From the NCBI GenBank assembly GCA_013407085.1, contig JACCGJ010014419.1, positions 52,582 through 116,581 of the forward strand: a stretch of 64,000 nucleotides of DNA. Reading direction: 5' to 3'. The stretch comes from Atriophallophorus winterbourni (lineage: Eukaryota; Platyhelminthes; Trematoda; Plagiorchiida; Microphallidae). The number at the start of each line of letters is the position of its first letter. Position 1 is the first letter of the stretch. The translations under genes were made by a program, and so were the position numbers. This document shows, piece by piece, positions 11,587 to 22,851 of the stretch. The notes under the pieces are model-generated. The model was not told where the DNA came from and did not search any database. It worked only from the letters and a program-made list of their open reading frames with translations.

Positions 11587-11651
11587 CTTGCAGTCTCTGA
11601 CTGTGCGGCACTTTGCCTGGATCAGGCTTGTGCTTTCATACCATACCGTAC
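11587..11651 (+). repeat. SINE-like repeat family A, 65-bp 5'-truncated insertion with target duplication
   Basis: The insert runs CTTGCAGTCTCTGACTGTGC to CATACCGTAC. It is flanked by a perfect 10-bp direct repeat, CTTCACCTGA, at 11577-11586 and 11652-11661. This is a textbook target-site duplication and fixes the 3' end of the family. Confidence 0.88.
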
Positions 11652-11693
11652 CTTCACCTGATGACGGCAAACAGCCAGAAACCGGTTGTGGTG
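11652..11693 (+). ncRNA. Hammerhead-like ribozyme motif, solitary family B copy
   Basis: Core CTGATGA (11658-11664), stem II loop segment CGGCAAACAGCCA, GAA (11678-11680), minimal stem III ACCGGT and U as the cleavage-site base (11687). Flanking stem I is weak (TTCAC against GTGGTG). The core is canonical. Activity is uncertain because of the poor stem I and because the element's upstream half is displaced by the SINE insertion. Confidence 0.55.
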
Positions 11694-11750
11694 TTAAAGT
11701 GCGTAGGATGTTCGCAACACCTTACTTTGATATATCCTTATGTATTTTAT

Positions 11751-12278
11751 TGGCTTTTGCTGGTGGCTTATGATTGGCTTCGGCTTCTTCCTGACTGGAT
11801 CATTAGGTTTTGCCCTCTTGGATGCTTCAGCGTAGTCCGTCTGGTTTCGATGATTTATTAATTATTGCAAAATTCAGGTCCTTATCCAAGTAAGCCTGCT
11901 CATATTGCGATAGCGGTTGATCGGACAGAGGCATAATTTAAAGTAGTTGCTAGCAGTAACCTTAGTTTAATTAGATTTATCTAATGAGATTTTATTAACA
12001 CACTGTGATATCTTGTCGAAGTTACGGTGTTGTTTTTGCATTTTGTGACAAAGATTACTCAATTGGTTCGAAACATTTTTCATTACATTTCCTTTTTACT
12101 ATCGTTCTACTTGATATTTATAGATATTTTGTTTTCATGACTGAATTAAGATTTTTCTTTTCAATATTTTAACGCCATTTCCGATTACTTGGAACCAGTA
12201 ACAAGAATTTTAGATATTCAAAGAGTACGGGATTTTCGACTTGCCGGTTTCGTTTTCAGATCACCGTCCATCACGCAA
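11751..12278. other. MTFMT upstream region
   Basis: AT-rich sequence 5' of the first MTFMT exon. No promoter element could be assigned. The reading frame of exon 1 is open upstream to about 12189 but without an ATG before 12279. Confidence 0.4.
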
Positions 12279-15200
12279 ATGTTACTTTCTCTCGTTTCAT
12301 TCCAAATGCGGTCGGTGGTCAATTTGGTTTACTTTGGTAGTGATTTGTTTTCACTACTGCATTTACGTGCGCTCAACGAGACTCCCAGACGTGACGTTCT
12401 GTCACGGATAGTTCATGTGGTAACTGCTAGTGAACGAACCCCCGTGGCAGCCTATTGTGCAAAAGCGAACCTGGGTAAACACATTATTCTTTTCCATAGA
12501 TAGATTTATTTCCGTTATACTTGCATTTACTTGACTTGTGATTTCAATGCTGGTGAAGCTGCCGTATAATTCCTCCTCCTTCGTATTATTAACATTTAGG
12601 ACAGCATTACATCGTCAGCAAGTAGAGACCCCTTAACTGCCATACTACTTTGACAAAGTAAAATCTTAAATTGATGCTGAGGATAGGATAAAATCACTAA
12701 CGCGCTGGAAGGACACACCTGTTCCTCGAAAGGAACGTATTCACTGAACGAGTAAACAAGGTACCAGTAAGACGGTTTGCTTGCCATTAATCACAACAAG
12801 CCTTCCTCATCACTGTATTTCAGAAGATATAAAATTAATCAAGCGTACCCAGAAGATGCCAACAATAAGAAAATCACTGAACGTAATTCTGAGCCATATT
12901 TGTGAGGGCGAGTATCCACTACGAACCTGTGTCTCGTCGACGTCAACCACGAAGAAACTCGGCTTCAGTCGAAGCTTGTTCGCTTATGAAAGATTTCATC
13001 TGTCTGAGTTAAGTCAGAGTATGGCCAGTCTTACAATTACCACATTCTTCTGATCAAAATCTCACAGAACTTTAATACCTGTCATCCTTCTAATTTAGTT
13101 CATTCCTCGTCAACCTATCGGTGTCTAATCGCATGCCCATTATTTGAATCTACCTGTGGCACGTGATTTTTTGTTGTATGTTTTTGTTACGCTTTCTCAA
13201 GTTTGCGCAACGAAGTGCTGCGAAAATTTGCTTGTCATACGTATTCGCAACACTTGTGCCCCGGGTCATTTTCCGGCATTGCTTACCCGTTATCTTTATC
13301 CCCAGATCGAGTGTGCGTTTTGCGATTGCATACCAAATCTTCTGGTACAGCGCGCAGTGCTATTATTCTTTACGTTTTTCACAGTTTCATTGCTTTGGCA
13401 GCCGTAGATAATAATAGTAGTTTTTATAAAGTCCGGGGCATGCGTCTTTTCTGGTTGAATTACACGTAATCCAATATAGTGGTGGCTGATTACAATTAGT
13501 AATATGCCCAAAAATTGTATTAAGTTGCAGTCTTGCTGTAAGCATCTTGGACTGGTTGATCAATCTTGTATGTTCTCAAGTGGGGTGCCGAGGAAAGCTT
13601 GGAAGTAAAAATCGCATGTACTGCTAATTGGATTTCAGTTTTTTGTGTTGAATCTCCTAAATATTCTCTAGCTTTTCAAGTTCCACGTTCCCCATTTATT
13701 AGTCAATTTATTAGTCCATGATTATATGGCAGTCGGTACTTCCTGCCGATGTTCTGCTGTGTTTGATGATCATTGTGATGTCTTGATTTAATCAATCTAA
13801 AACAATTATGAGACGATTATAAAATCAGCAGCCCTCGAAGTCATGTGTGTGATGTCGCTCAGTTTATTATACACAGAGGATACTACGCTAATCCACTTGT
13901 AATACAATTACTTTGGTTCATCTTCATGGGAACGAAATTGACGTAAAATGACGGAAATGGCTGATTAATCTAAATTATTCTTACCACTAAATATGACACC
14001 GCTCCCTTTTTAGTTTCTTCGTAATATAAGTGTCGTCACCCTGTCCTGTTGTCATTTTTCTTTTGTGCTTTCCATAAATTTACTACTTTTCCATGTGCTT
14101 GTAATTTAACTCCCGTCAAGTTCGCTTGGTCACATTATTGTATTCAAACATTTTCATTTATTTCTTTTTGTACTCCATTTGTCAGCTTACACTATATGGC
14201 CCCGTCCAGCTTCAAATGTCGTCAATGAACTTATCGCTAAAATCGATGCCATTGAACCGAATGAAAGGCGGAACCTCGCTGGTTTACTTGTTTCATTCGG
14301 TCGTTTTCTACCGCCACGCCTTGTGTCGGCTTTTCCACGTGGCTGCTTCAACGTCCACGCGTCATTGCTGCCACGATGGCGAGGCTCTTCTCCCATATTT
14401 CACACTCTACTCGTAGGCGATGCTGTGTCCGGAATCACAATCGTTCAAATCCCTCAAACCGAACACCGTTTCGATACAGGCCCTGTTATTTATCAGCAGC
14501 CTGTTCAATTACCGAGCGAGTTGCTCACTCCCACACAATTGGCGATTCATCTCAGCGAGCACAGCATTCAAGCGCTGGACAAGGTGCGATAATAGTCTCA
14601 ATTTTTGTGCATTTGTTTTCAGGCATTTCATGGAGCAACAACAGTTTTCTCCATCAAGTTATGTTTTCACAGATGCAGTGTTTTTGCCATGGTCGCTTAA
14701 CAAACACCATGCTACGTTGTCATTATTTATTTCTTGGGTTTCTATGTCTGCACAACCTGACAATCTCGGTTCACCTGCATTGTTTGAGAATGACGACACT
14801 TTTCTAGACACCTGGCTTGGGATTTCATGCTTACTACATTTGGTTCGCATCCTGATATCGTGCATTATTTCTGTGCTGTGCGGCTAACGTCGTGCTAAAT
14901 TGATTGGCGACCGGTTGTCAGCTGCATGCTGAAACACGCTGGATTCTCACTACCATTTCTATTTGCTTTCTATTTCTTTTGTCATGTCTGTCTAGGCCTG
15001 GGCAACCTGACAGAATCTCAGCCCACGTGCAGTCTCTGACTGCGCGTCACTTTGCCTGGATCAGGCTTGTGCTTTCACATCACATCACATCCTGATTACT
15101 GGCGCTTTCAAAGTAGTCCTAATAATTTTTTACAAAAGTTGCTTTGGGCGTTTCTAAACAGTTGGATCTTAAAAAAGCTCGTTCTGGCGGTGTGCAGCAG

Positions 15201-18200
15201 TCATATCGTTCATATGGATTTGACATATCATGTTATCATTAAGTTTACCTGCACGTTGAGTAGAAATGACGCTCACCAATTTATTTGTGCATCTACCTTA
15301 TTATATAATTTCGATTAAAATACATTACAGAGGTAAATGACCCCCGGCCCATCGATGCACACTACTCCATTGACCAAATCATCGTCTTTTGTACGTATGA
15401 AATCACAGGCTGATCCGGACAAAGCCCCGCACAGTTTTAAACTGCAGGTTCGCTAAGCTACTCTCTGGTTGCCCATGCCTAGACAGATATAAGAGCCACG
15501 CTAAGCACTTATACCCATGATTATACTCTGTTGGTACCTTATTCTCGTCTAACTCAGCGATAAGCATTACTCGATCGATCGGCAACGTTTTCATGTTGTT
15601 GTTGCGATCAACATTCAGCAACCGAAGGCAGTACCTGGTCTTCTCCGGATTGAGGATGACGCTGTTGTGATGTGAAAGCACAAGTCTGATCCAGGCAAAG
15701 TGGCGCGCAGTCAGAGACTGCACGTGGGCTGAGATACTGTCAGGTTGCCCAGGCCTAGACAGATATGAGGGAGGAAAAGAAATGGTAGTGAGACTCCAGC
15801 GTGTTTCAGCATGCAGCTTATTACCGGTGGCCAATCAATTTAGAACGATGTTAGCCGCACAGCACAGAAATGCTGCACGATAGCATACCCGTGCAAGGAT
15901 AAGGATCCGCATGCCTTGAAGCAGGGGAGTAAAGTGTAATCAAGGTACGAAATTGCAAGCCACTGTTGAATTAGGTTGGCACAACAAACCTTATTCAACA
16001 CTGGTTCTGGGGTTTCTGTGATGGAAATGCATGTAAATGAGCATTTTCGTTCAGGGTCATGGGTTTAAACACTATCTACATGAGTGTGGGCTCATCTGAT
16101 TGAATAGGTTGGTAACCTGACAGTATCTTAGCCCACGTACAGTCTCTGACTGTGCGGCACTTTGCCTGGATCAGGCTTGTACTTTCATACCATACCATAC
16201 CATGATAAAATGGTGTTTGAAGATTATTTCTAGAATGTTTTGGTCGTACCAACCTTATCTAACGGTGGCATACAAACGCAACTTGTACTTACTTTTGCGC
16301 GGCTGGCTACACGGGTGGATTAGCCGGCTTCATTGATGTCTCGGATTGAGACATCATCATGAAGTTTCTTGGGGATAGTGTACAAGTGATGTCCCCAGCA
16401 CCACTTGGTGTTTGTTCGAGTACACCTCTCTAGCCTTTGCACAGCCAAGTGCAACCTACAAGGCAGCAGGGAGCTGGCAGATAAACGCGCTATGCGCTAG
16501 TTATCTACCTACGGGGCTTCTCTCCGGATTTTTCCTCGGGGTTTTCTCCCGAAGCCTTTCCCGCAATCGGGTAACCCAGAAGGCAATGGGGGTTCGGAGT
16601 CAGGGTTTTCCTTCCCCTAGATGGATTGCCGGTAGCTGACGAGCTCCATCTGCCCGGAGCAAACTGGTTTTTGGCGCCAGTCTCCCGCCTTCGCCCCTTC
16701 TCCTGTCAGTAAGAGCAGTTCCGCCGGGCTTGGGAAAGCCACTCGTGTAGGCCAGGAGTTGGACTTGGTTGTCAGAGGCTATTTGAGACGCACGCCACGT
16801 TGGAGCATTTTATAGATAGTAGGTGGCTCATTCCTGCTACCACCCCCGGCTGTGACAACCTTTGGAACCACGCAACTTGTAATATGATGTACTTTTAATT
16901 CAAGGTTTTTAATGGTCTAAAAACCAACAAGCTTAACAACAACCATAGGATGGTAAAAATGAAATATAAGAAAATAGATTAAACAGTATATAAGTGTTCT
17001 GGAAACGAATAATGCAATAAAATTCGTCTAATTTCGTTTTAAAGTCATGCAAGCTAGTGGCGTGAGCAACGGTTGAAGGTAGACTGTTCCAAGTAAAACA
17101 GACACGGCCAGAGTAAAAATACCTACAGTTTAGGCGGGAATGGGGTACGACCAGCACATATTCATGGGTCCGATAATGTCTCGAATCCCTTCGCGTGAAT
17201 AAATCCTGTAAGGGATGTTTCGGGGTATGGAATGTTTTGTAAAGTAAGATATGGTCTCCTCTGATTCGTCGATAGGGAAAATCGAACAGATTCAGTTGAG
17301 CTATCCTTTCATTATATGGTTTGTTTCGGATGCTGAGAACTAGTTTTGTTGAGCGGTGATAGATTCGCTGCATAAGTTCCACATCCCTCTTTAGCCACGG
17401 AGACCATGACTGCACACCGTATTCCATGACTGGTCTCAAGTATGTATTTATGATCCTTGGGAATATATTGGGCGAAAATTTCCCAAATACACGTTTGAGT
17501 AGATTTAGAACACGTGTTGCTTTTTTAAAGGCAGTATTAGTTTGAAGTGATGTTTTTAAACTGGAGCTTATCCAAACACCCAAATCTTTTTCTTCACTGC
17601 AATTTTCAAGGACATGCGAACCTATGTGATATGTGAACTCTACTTGATTCCCCACATTCATGATCCTTCATTTGTTGAAGTTAAACGGCAGTTTGTTCTT
17701 TAATCGAGTCTTTGAGAAAGCTTGACTTTCGATGAGATCGTCATGCAGCAAGTGAGAAATATCATCGAGTATAACATTGATAAGCTGATGGTATAATAAA
17801 AATGGGTGCACGGATGTGCAATCGTGCAACATTTCTGTGCTGTGCGGCTAAAATCGTGCTAAATTGATTGGCCAACGGTAGTGAGCTGCACGCTGAAACA
17901 CGCTGGAGCCTCACTACCATTTCTATTTCCCCTTTATATCTGTCTAGGCCTGGGTATCCTGACAGTATCTTAGCCCATGTGCAGTCTCTGACTGTGCGGC
18001 ACTTTGCCTGGATCAGGCTTATGCTTTCATACCATACCATGATAAAAATGGTGTTTGAAGATTATTTCTAGAATGTTTTCATAAACAACAAAGCTTGCTC
18101 GTAAAATGATCCCGATACAAGATATGAGGTAATAATCAATTTTTGGGATCAACACACGCAGTGCTTATCCGTGATGACAGTCCTTTTTGCATTGTGCTAC

Positions 18201-20744
18201 CCCACTTTTTATCAGTCTCGTTACTCTACAGAGCGCCTAGCTTACCTATGTCGTACAGCTTATTTACCGTTTCACAATCGAAACACGATTTGCCCATTAC
18301 CTTATCAATTTCCTTTTCCAGCTGCTGGGTTCATTGCACCTTATTGATCCAACCGCAGCTGTGGCGCAGCATCAGCTAACAACGCAGCATGGCTTGCTTC
18401 CTCTGGTTGCGAATCGTCCCTCCGAAGAAATCGGTCAAATCGATTGGAGCAACCAGCATGCAATTGAAATCGCGCGTCTATGGCACGCTTGCGCTGAGAG
18501 TAGCATTCAAGTCCGTACCATAATGTCACTCTCGGAAAACTCCGTTGCCGAGTTCCGTTTGCGAAATGCTCCTCCATGCGTTGTACCCTGTGTGGATAAG
18601 GCGCATGTATCGGAAACAGCGGTAAATGCTTTCAACCTGACTTCAGATCGATTACCAGATATTTTGATACCGTACTGAACAATCGATGTGCCGTTACAAT
18701 ATTAAAGCGGTCTATAATTTGCTAGCTTTCTTTACTTGTTTTAAGCTTCGACTGATTATTATTACTATTATAAATGTCAATTTAGCAGCATCCTGCAGAG
18801 CTTTCTTTGCCTCGCATGACTCTCAATGGGCTCTGTGCAATCAGCTTAGGTACGTAAATTAGACCATGCATCGAATCCGTGACGCGATGCATGGATGCTG
18901 GTCCTAATGCCGCAGCACTTGTTCTGTTCAAGGAAGGTGACCGGAAATCTTGAATTTTGTGTTGGATGCCATTATGAAATTATTCAGCGAATGTGCTCCA
19001 ACTTACGACGTTCAAATTCTGCCGAGTAGTAAGCTTCTCGATTTGCACTTTGCCAGTGTGGTATGGTATGTCATGAAAGCACAGGCCTGATCCAGGCAAA
19101 GTGCCGTACAGTCAGAGACTGCACGTGAGCTAAGATACTGTCAGGTTGCCCAGGCCTGGACAGATAGAAAATGGTAGTGACCTTGAAATTCGTTTACTTT
19201 GCCAGTGATACAGTTCCGCGTTTCCATTCACACACAGATGGACATACTAACTCAAGCACGCAAGTACCACAATTTGGAATGCGCCTTTTCATCTTACAAA
19301 TGTCATGCTCCGTTGCGTGACGCTGATTTATCAAACAGAAGTTCACTACTTGCAAACAAGCGCTTTAAACTGTAGATCTTTTCACGTATCTCGAAGTTGT
19401 ATCAGTAATTAGACATCGCTAGATGACACATTTTTAAGGCGATCGTAGGTCACAAGTAGCATCGGAAAGGATTATCACTACTACTCAATGAGAAGCGTTT
19501 ACAAATCGACAGTTCAAGCTTTATGAGTACGAAATTCAAACCTTACGCAACATTCTATGTGTTCGAAAAACGCTGTCGCCGAAACACTATTGGAATTTAC
19601 TGCTACTCACACATACGTAATGATGCTATCCGTAATAAGATTTTCGGTGGTAATATTGTTATATAAAAGAGGCTGGGCCTAAACTCGCAATGCTCGTTAG
19701 GTAACGTTTCGTTAATGTCCGACCACCAATTCTCGAATCGAATTTTTTGTGGTTCCTCATCCGCATTGGTGTTGAACTCGTTGTGTCCAAAGCGCCGTAT
19801 TACATACAGAGCTAATTAGCGTAACTAGTCACCGTTCTGAGTTCTGTTAACGTCGTCTTCTGGGCTAGGGTCCCCACGATCCGATGTTTACGCCAACATG
19901 CTTAGTGATGGTCTTTATGTAGATATCGTATTAAAGTGTTTGCTTAATCTGTTATAGTGTTATATATGGGGACGAGTATAGCTTGTTTTACTGCATAACT
20001 GTGAAAGCTATAAATAAGCTCTTTTCTGGTGTCGCTTTACTCGTTCACGAAACTTGATTCAATGCCTGTTCCATTCGAACTGAAGGCACCTCATCCCAGT
20101 TTGTCTGTGCTTTCTATATAAGAATTCTGTTTTGCTACCGGTTTAATGCTTTCCCCGACGACGATAATGTTTCGATTTGTTAAAGTTGTGAAGTAGAACA
20201 ATTTATTAATAGCCATCTATTCTATGCTACATAGTTCTGGTTCCGTGAGTCCTTCATTGCATTACAATCATTATTTTCTTCATTTTACCACATTATGCAG
20301 TCGGATCCTGCCCTTGAAGAAGCCGCTTCTCTTTTAACCAACTTTCCCGCGGATTTACCCGCTGGTACCCTCGTATACCTACGGACTGGGCGACATCGTT
20401 CACACCATCTGCTGCCATATTGCTTTGTCTCGTGTGGTTGGCAACAAAAGCAAAAATCTTGGCTAGCTCTCAGTAGCTTTCGCGTTTTATGGCCAGGCTC
20501 TACGCTGTATCGTCCTCTGTCTGCGATCGACTTCTACAACGGTTATCTGTCGAAGCTCTCCTCCTCGCGTCGATTAATTGTAAATTGCTCTACTCTTCCC
20601 GGTGCTCTTATTTTCCGTGGCTTCGCTGACCTACCTAATCCCTATTTTCCTCTCCCCAAACCTTGGTTGACGTGTATAGATCCTGTTCAACTTCCCCTGA
20701 AATGTCATGATCACAGTCCCATTTGTGACCAGAATATAAGCTGA
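12279..20744 (+). CDS. MTFMT: Mitochondrial methionyl-tRNA formyltransferase (four exons)
   Basis: Transfers a formyl group from 10-formyl-THF to Met-tRNA for mitochondrial translation initiation. Exons: 12279-12474, 14186-14583, 18322-18621, 20301-20744 (stop included); all introns are GT-AG, phases 1, 0, 0, giving 445 residues in one frame with no break. Seen: the N-terminal nucleotide-fold start LVYFGSDLFS; the catalytic block NVHASLLPRWRGSSPI with the Asn and His of the family; RFDTGPVIYQQ carrying the catalytic Asp; then a C-terminal tRNA-binding domain ending with LSAIDFYNGYL, a block also found in animal MTFMT. The ATG at 12279 leaves a short hydrophobic/basic leader; ATG 12306 is an alternative. 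Human-type MTFMT is somewhat shorter; here the C-terminus is extended. Introns of 1711, 3738 and 1679 bp hold SINE-like copies and a CR1 fragment. Exon junctions are inferred from frame and splice sites, not from RNA. Confidence 0.93.
14868..15091 (+). repeat. SINE-like repeat family A in MTFMT intron 2
   Basis: Near full-length: TTTCTGTGCTGTGCGGCTAA to GGCTTGTGCTTTCACATCAC. The tail is (ACATC)n rather than (CATAC)n. Confidence 0.88.
15395..15495 (-). repeat. SINE-like repeat family A, 5'-truncated, diverged
   Basis: Keeps GTATGAAATCACAGGCTGAT through CCTAGACAGATATAAGAG only. Confidence 0.75.
15671..15895 (-). repeat. SINE-like repeat family A, full-length
   Basis: GTGAAAGCACAAGTCTGATC to CACGATAGCATACCCGTGCA, with all internal blocks of the family. 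Confidence 0.88.
16112..16203 (+). repeat. SINE-like repeat family A, 3' part with shared downstream flank
   Basis: Contains GACAGTATCTTAGCCCACGT to TTTCATACCATACCATACCA. The next 45 bp (to about 16247) match the 3' flank of the 17806-18041 copy, as described in the findings. Confidence 0.85.
16396..16865 (+). repeat. Dispersed repeat D, copy 1
   Basis: A ~470-bp GC-richer segment that matches the minus strand of 21945-22421. Shared blocks in order are CCAGCACCACT.GG.GTTTG, CTCTAGCCTTTGCACA.CCAAG, AAGGCAGCAGGGAG, a middle region with gaps, GTTGTCAGAGGCTATTTGAGA, and a terminal GTAGGTGGC-like / CCACCCCCGG block. It could be the 5' UTR of an RTE-like element; this is a guess. Confidence 0.7.
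16885..17765 (-). pseudogene. CR1-like LINE 3' end (RT C-terminus) in MTFMT intron 2
   Basis: An open stretch of 242 codons (17661-16933) reads EEKDLGVWISSSLKTSLQTN, then VLNLLKRVFGKFSPNIFPRI, NTYLRPVMEYGVQSWSPWLK, RIYHRSTKLVLSIRNKPYNE and a LINE tail, intact to its stop. This is the region downstream of the RT palm in CR1-type LINEs. Upstream to 17765 the palm end is degraded. The 3' terminus is AAAAACCTTGAATT, shared with other copies here. It lies antisense to MTFMT. The copy is 5'-truncated, as is usual for LINEs. Confidence 0.9.
17806..18041 (+). repeat. SINE-like repeat family A, full-length with target duplication
   Basis: GTGCACGGATGTGCAATCGT to TGCTTTCATACCATACCATG. It is flanked by a perfect 10-bp duplication, ATAAAAATGG, at 17796-17805 and 18042-18051. 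Best-defined full-length member: about 236 bp. Confidence 0.92.
19059..19181 (-). repeat. SINE-like repeat family A, 5'-truncated in MTFMT intron 3
   Basis: GTATGGTATGTCATGAAAGC to AGATAGAAAATGGTAGTGAC. The remainder is missing. Confidence 0.85.
19182..20300. other. MTFMT intron 3, remainder
   Basis: No further feature recognised. Confidence 0.4.
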
Positions 20745-21944
20745 TTTTTATTGAGTACTGATTTTTAAACAATTTTATTGCACTTAGCATAATCGTGGCA
20801 CCAGCAACTTTATAATTTACGGCCCAAAATATCACTTTATTTTCTATCCTACATGAATGATGCATATTCAGCACCCTGCAATACATAGTGCTTATCACTC
20901 TGAAGGGATTCCTCGAACTTGCCTGAGTCATTCGGTGGTTGAATCCTCCATCTTAACAGATTCTGTACTCTTCGCAATAGGCCATTAAAGCCCATACTAT
21001 AATTTCTGCCAGTTCTCCTCGGTGGATTGACGACAAAACATTTAATGCTTTTGTTCTTCGACTATGTATCTCACCCAAGCTGTTCGTGGCAAGCTTTTCG
21101 ATGTAGTCTATGCTTGTGATATAGTTCTGCTTTTCGTATACAAATGCGCAAGCGTTACTAAAATAGCTAGCTAGGATTGTGCCAGCACTTGGAATATGTT
21201 TTGCACGCTGCAAGTGCAAAATATCAAACTATCAAACAGCACTTTATTAGAAGAAGAAGAAATTGGCTTTATTCATATAAACGAATTTTCAGCAGTTACA
21301 AAAATTTCACCAAGTAATTTAAAACAAATTGACCGACAGGTCCCGATATCAATTTGTCGACTGAACGATGTTTCTTGTCCGTCTTTATTGATAATTTCCA
21401 CATGTGATCAAGTTTATTAACAAACGGTGTAACCAAACGTTTTGAGACAAAAGTGTCACAACAATTCCCAGTATCTCGTAATTCGTTCAAAATTGCGAGT
21501 CGAAAATTGAACTCAGTTGATACGAAAAAATGATGCATTTTGCTCACAGATAGCGTTGACATTTAACGAAAAATGTTGAAATTAATTTTATGCACAGCCG
21601 ATTTGAAGGCCCCGCTGAACGACAAACATTCGCTTGAAACCGGATCGTTTTATGTATCTTGGTAGTTGCATCAATAATTCTACGTTGTTAGATGACAACG
21701 TTTCGTCACGCATTTGTAAGGCGACTGTAGTATTCCGCCATCTAGGTCACCATTGGGGTAGTACTCGTGGCGCCCAAACATAGGCAGCTAAAGACGTCGA
21801 TTGCTAACCTTTCCAAATTCGGCGCGATCAGATATCGGAATGGCTAGTTGCGATTCAGTATATGTATCGAACTCATGTTCATCTGGGGTCTTACATTAAA
21901 CATCTCAGAGTGTTCGTCTAATCTTGCATGCTGTCAAGTGGAGT
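20745..21944. other. Intergenic, unassigned
   Basis: No poly(A) signal AATAAA was found close to the MTFMT stop. The minus strand carries two open frames (21219-20953 and 21562-21296) with no recognisable domain; they are not called as genes. Confidence 0.35.
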
Positions 21945-22421
21945 CAATGTTGTCATAACCGGGGGTGGCAGTGGGGATAAGATCCCACTGTCTATAAAAT
22001 GCTCCCATATGGCGCGTGTCTCAAATAGCCTCTGACAACCAAGTCCAGCTTCTGGTCTGCACGAGTGGCTCCCCGATCCCGGCGGAACTGCTTCTACCAA
22101 CAGGAAAAGGGGCGATGGCGAGTGACTGGCGCCTGAAAACCAGTTTGCTTCGGGTAGATGATGTTCGTTAGCCTCGAAGGGCATTTTATCTAAGGGTAGG
22201 AAATCCCTGATTTTAAACCTCCGCTTCCTTGCCGGATACCCGATCGCGGAAAGGCTTAGGTAGACAACCCTGAGAAAAAATCTGGAGTTGAGGCTCGTAG
22301 ATGGTGCACACCACCTCTTTCTGACAACTCCCTGCTGCCTTGCAGATCGTACTTGGTTGTGCAAAGGCTAGAGAATCTGACTGGAGCAAACGCCGAGTGG
22401 TGCTGGGACGCCGCTTTGTAT
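21945..22421 (-). repeat. Dispersed repeat D, copy 2
   Basis: Inverted partner of 16396-16865, described there. Confidence 0.7.
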
Positions 22422-22851
22422 TCAAATTCCTAAGACTCTTCGTTGAAGCCGAAGGAGGAGATAGTCGCACAAAAGTAAAGTAAAAGTGGAGTGACGAGGA
22501 AGACAAAGGACCTGCCATGCTGATGTCTCTACTCGTTAACAAAAATTTGGTTGAATACCTGTTTCATCCTAGGTGCAGTTTCTTTGTGCTTTCTCTTTTA
22601 TAGATTTTGAAGCTGTTTAATTTCTGCCCTTCCCAATCTTTTAGGATTTATTTTTTCACGGTTCTATTACAGTTAAACATTTGTTACATGCCACCGATGT
22701 TATTTTGTCCTTGATGATTATCTCTGGCAGCTTATCAGGTTCAAGTTGTCATCGAACAAATACCATCCCTGAAGCGTTTCCTTGATTAGGTCTCTTATTT
22801 GAACCACGCTAGCCTGCATCCCGTCTAATCCCAGAGAGCAAATTACCACTT

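Larger units (their letters stand above)
11353..11750. repeat. Family B repeats, inverted pair with an inserted SINE
   Basis: About 11353-11540 is a family B unit whose ribozyme strand is minus. It contains GGATGACCAAAGTCAGGTGT and GGTTTCTGGCTGTTTGCC, and its hammerhead core at about 11434-11475 has lost the first core C (reads ATGATGA). About 11541-11586 and 11652-11750 are a second B unit on the plus strand, split by a 65-bp family A insertion at 11587-11651. The B units match the tandem array at 26745-28790. Confidence 0.8.

Noticed and set aside
20953..21219. 88-codon minus-strand frame downstream of MTFMT
   Set aside because: No recognisable domain, no supported splice partners, and adjacent sequence is non-coding.
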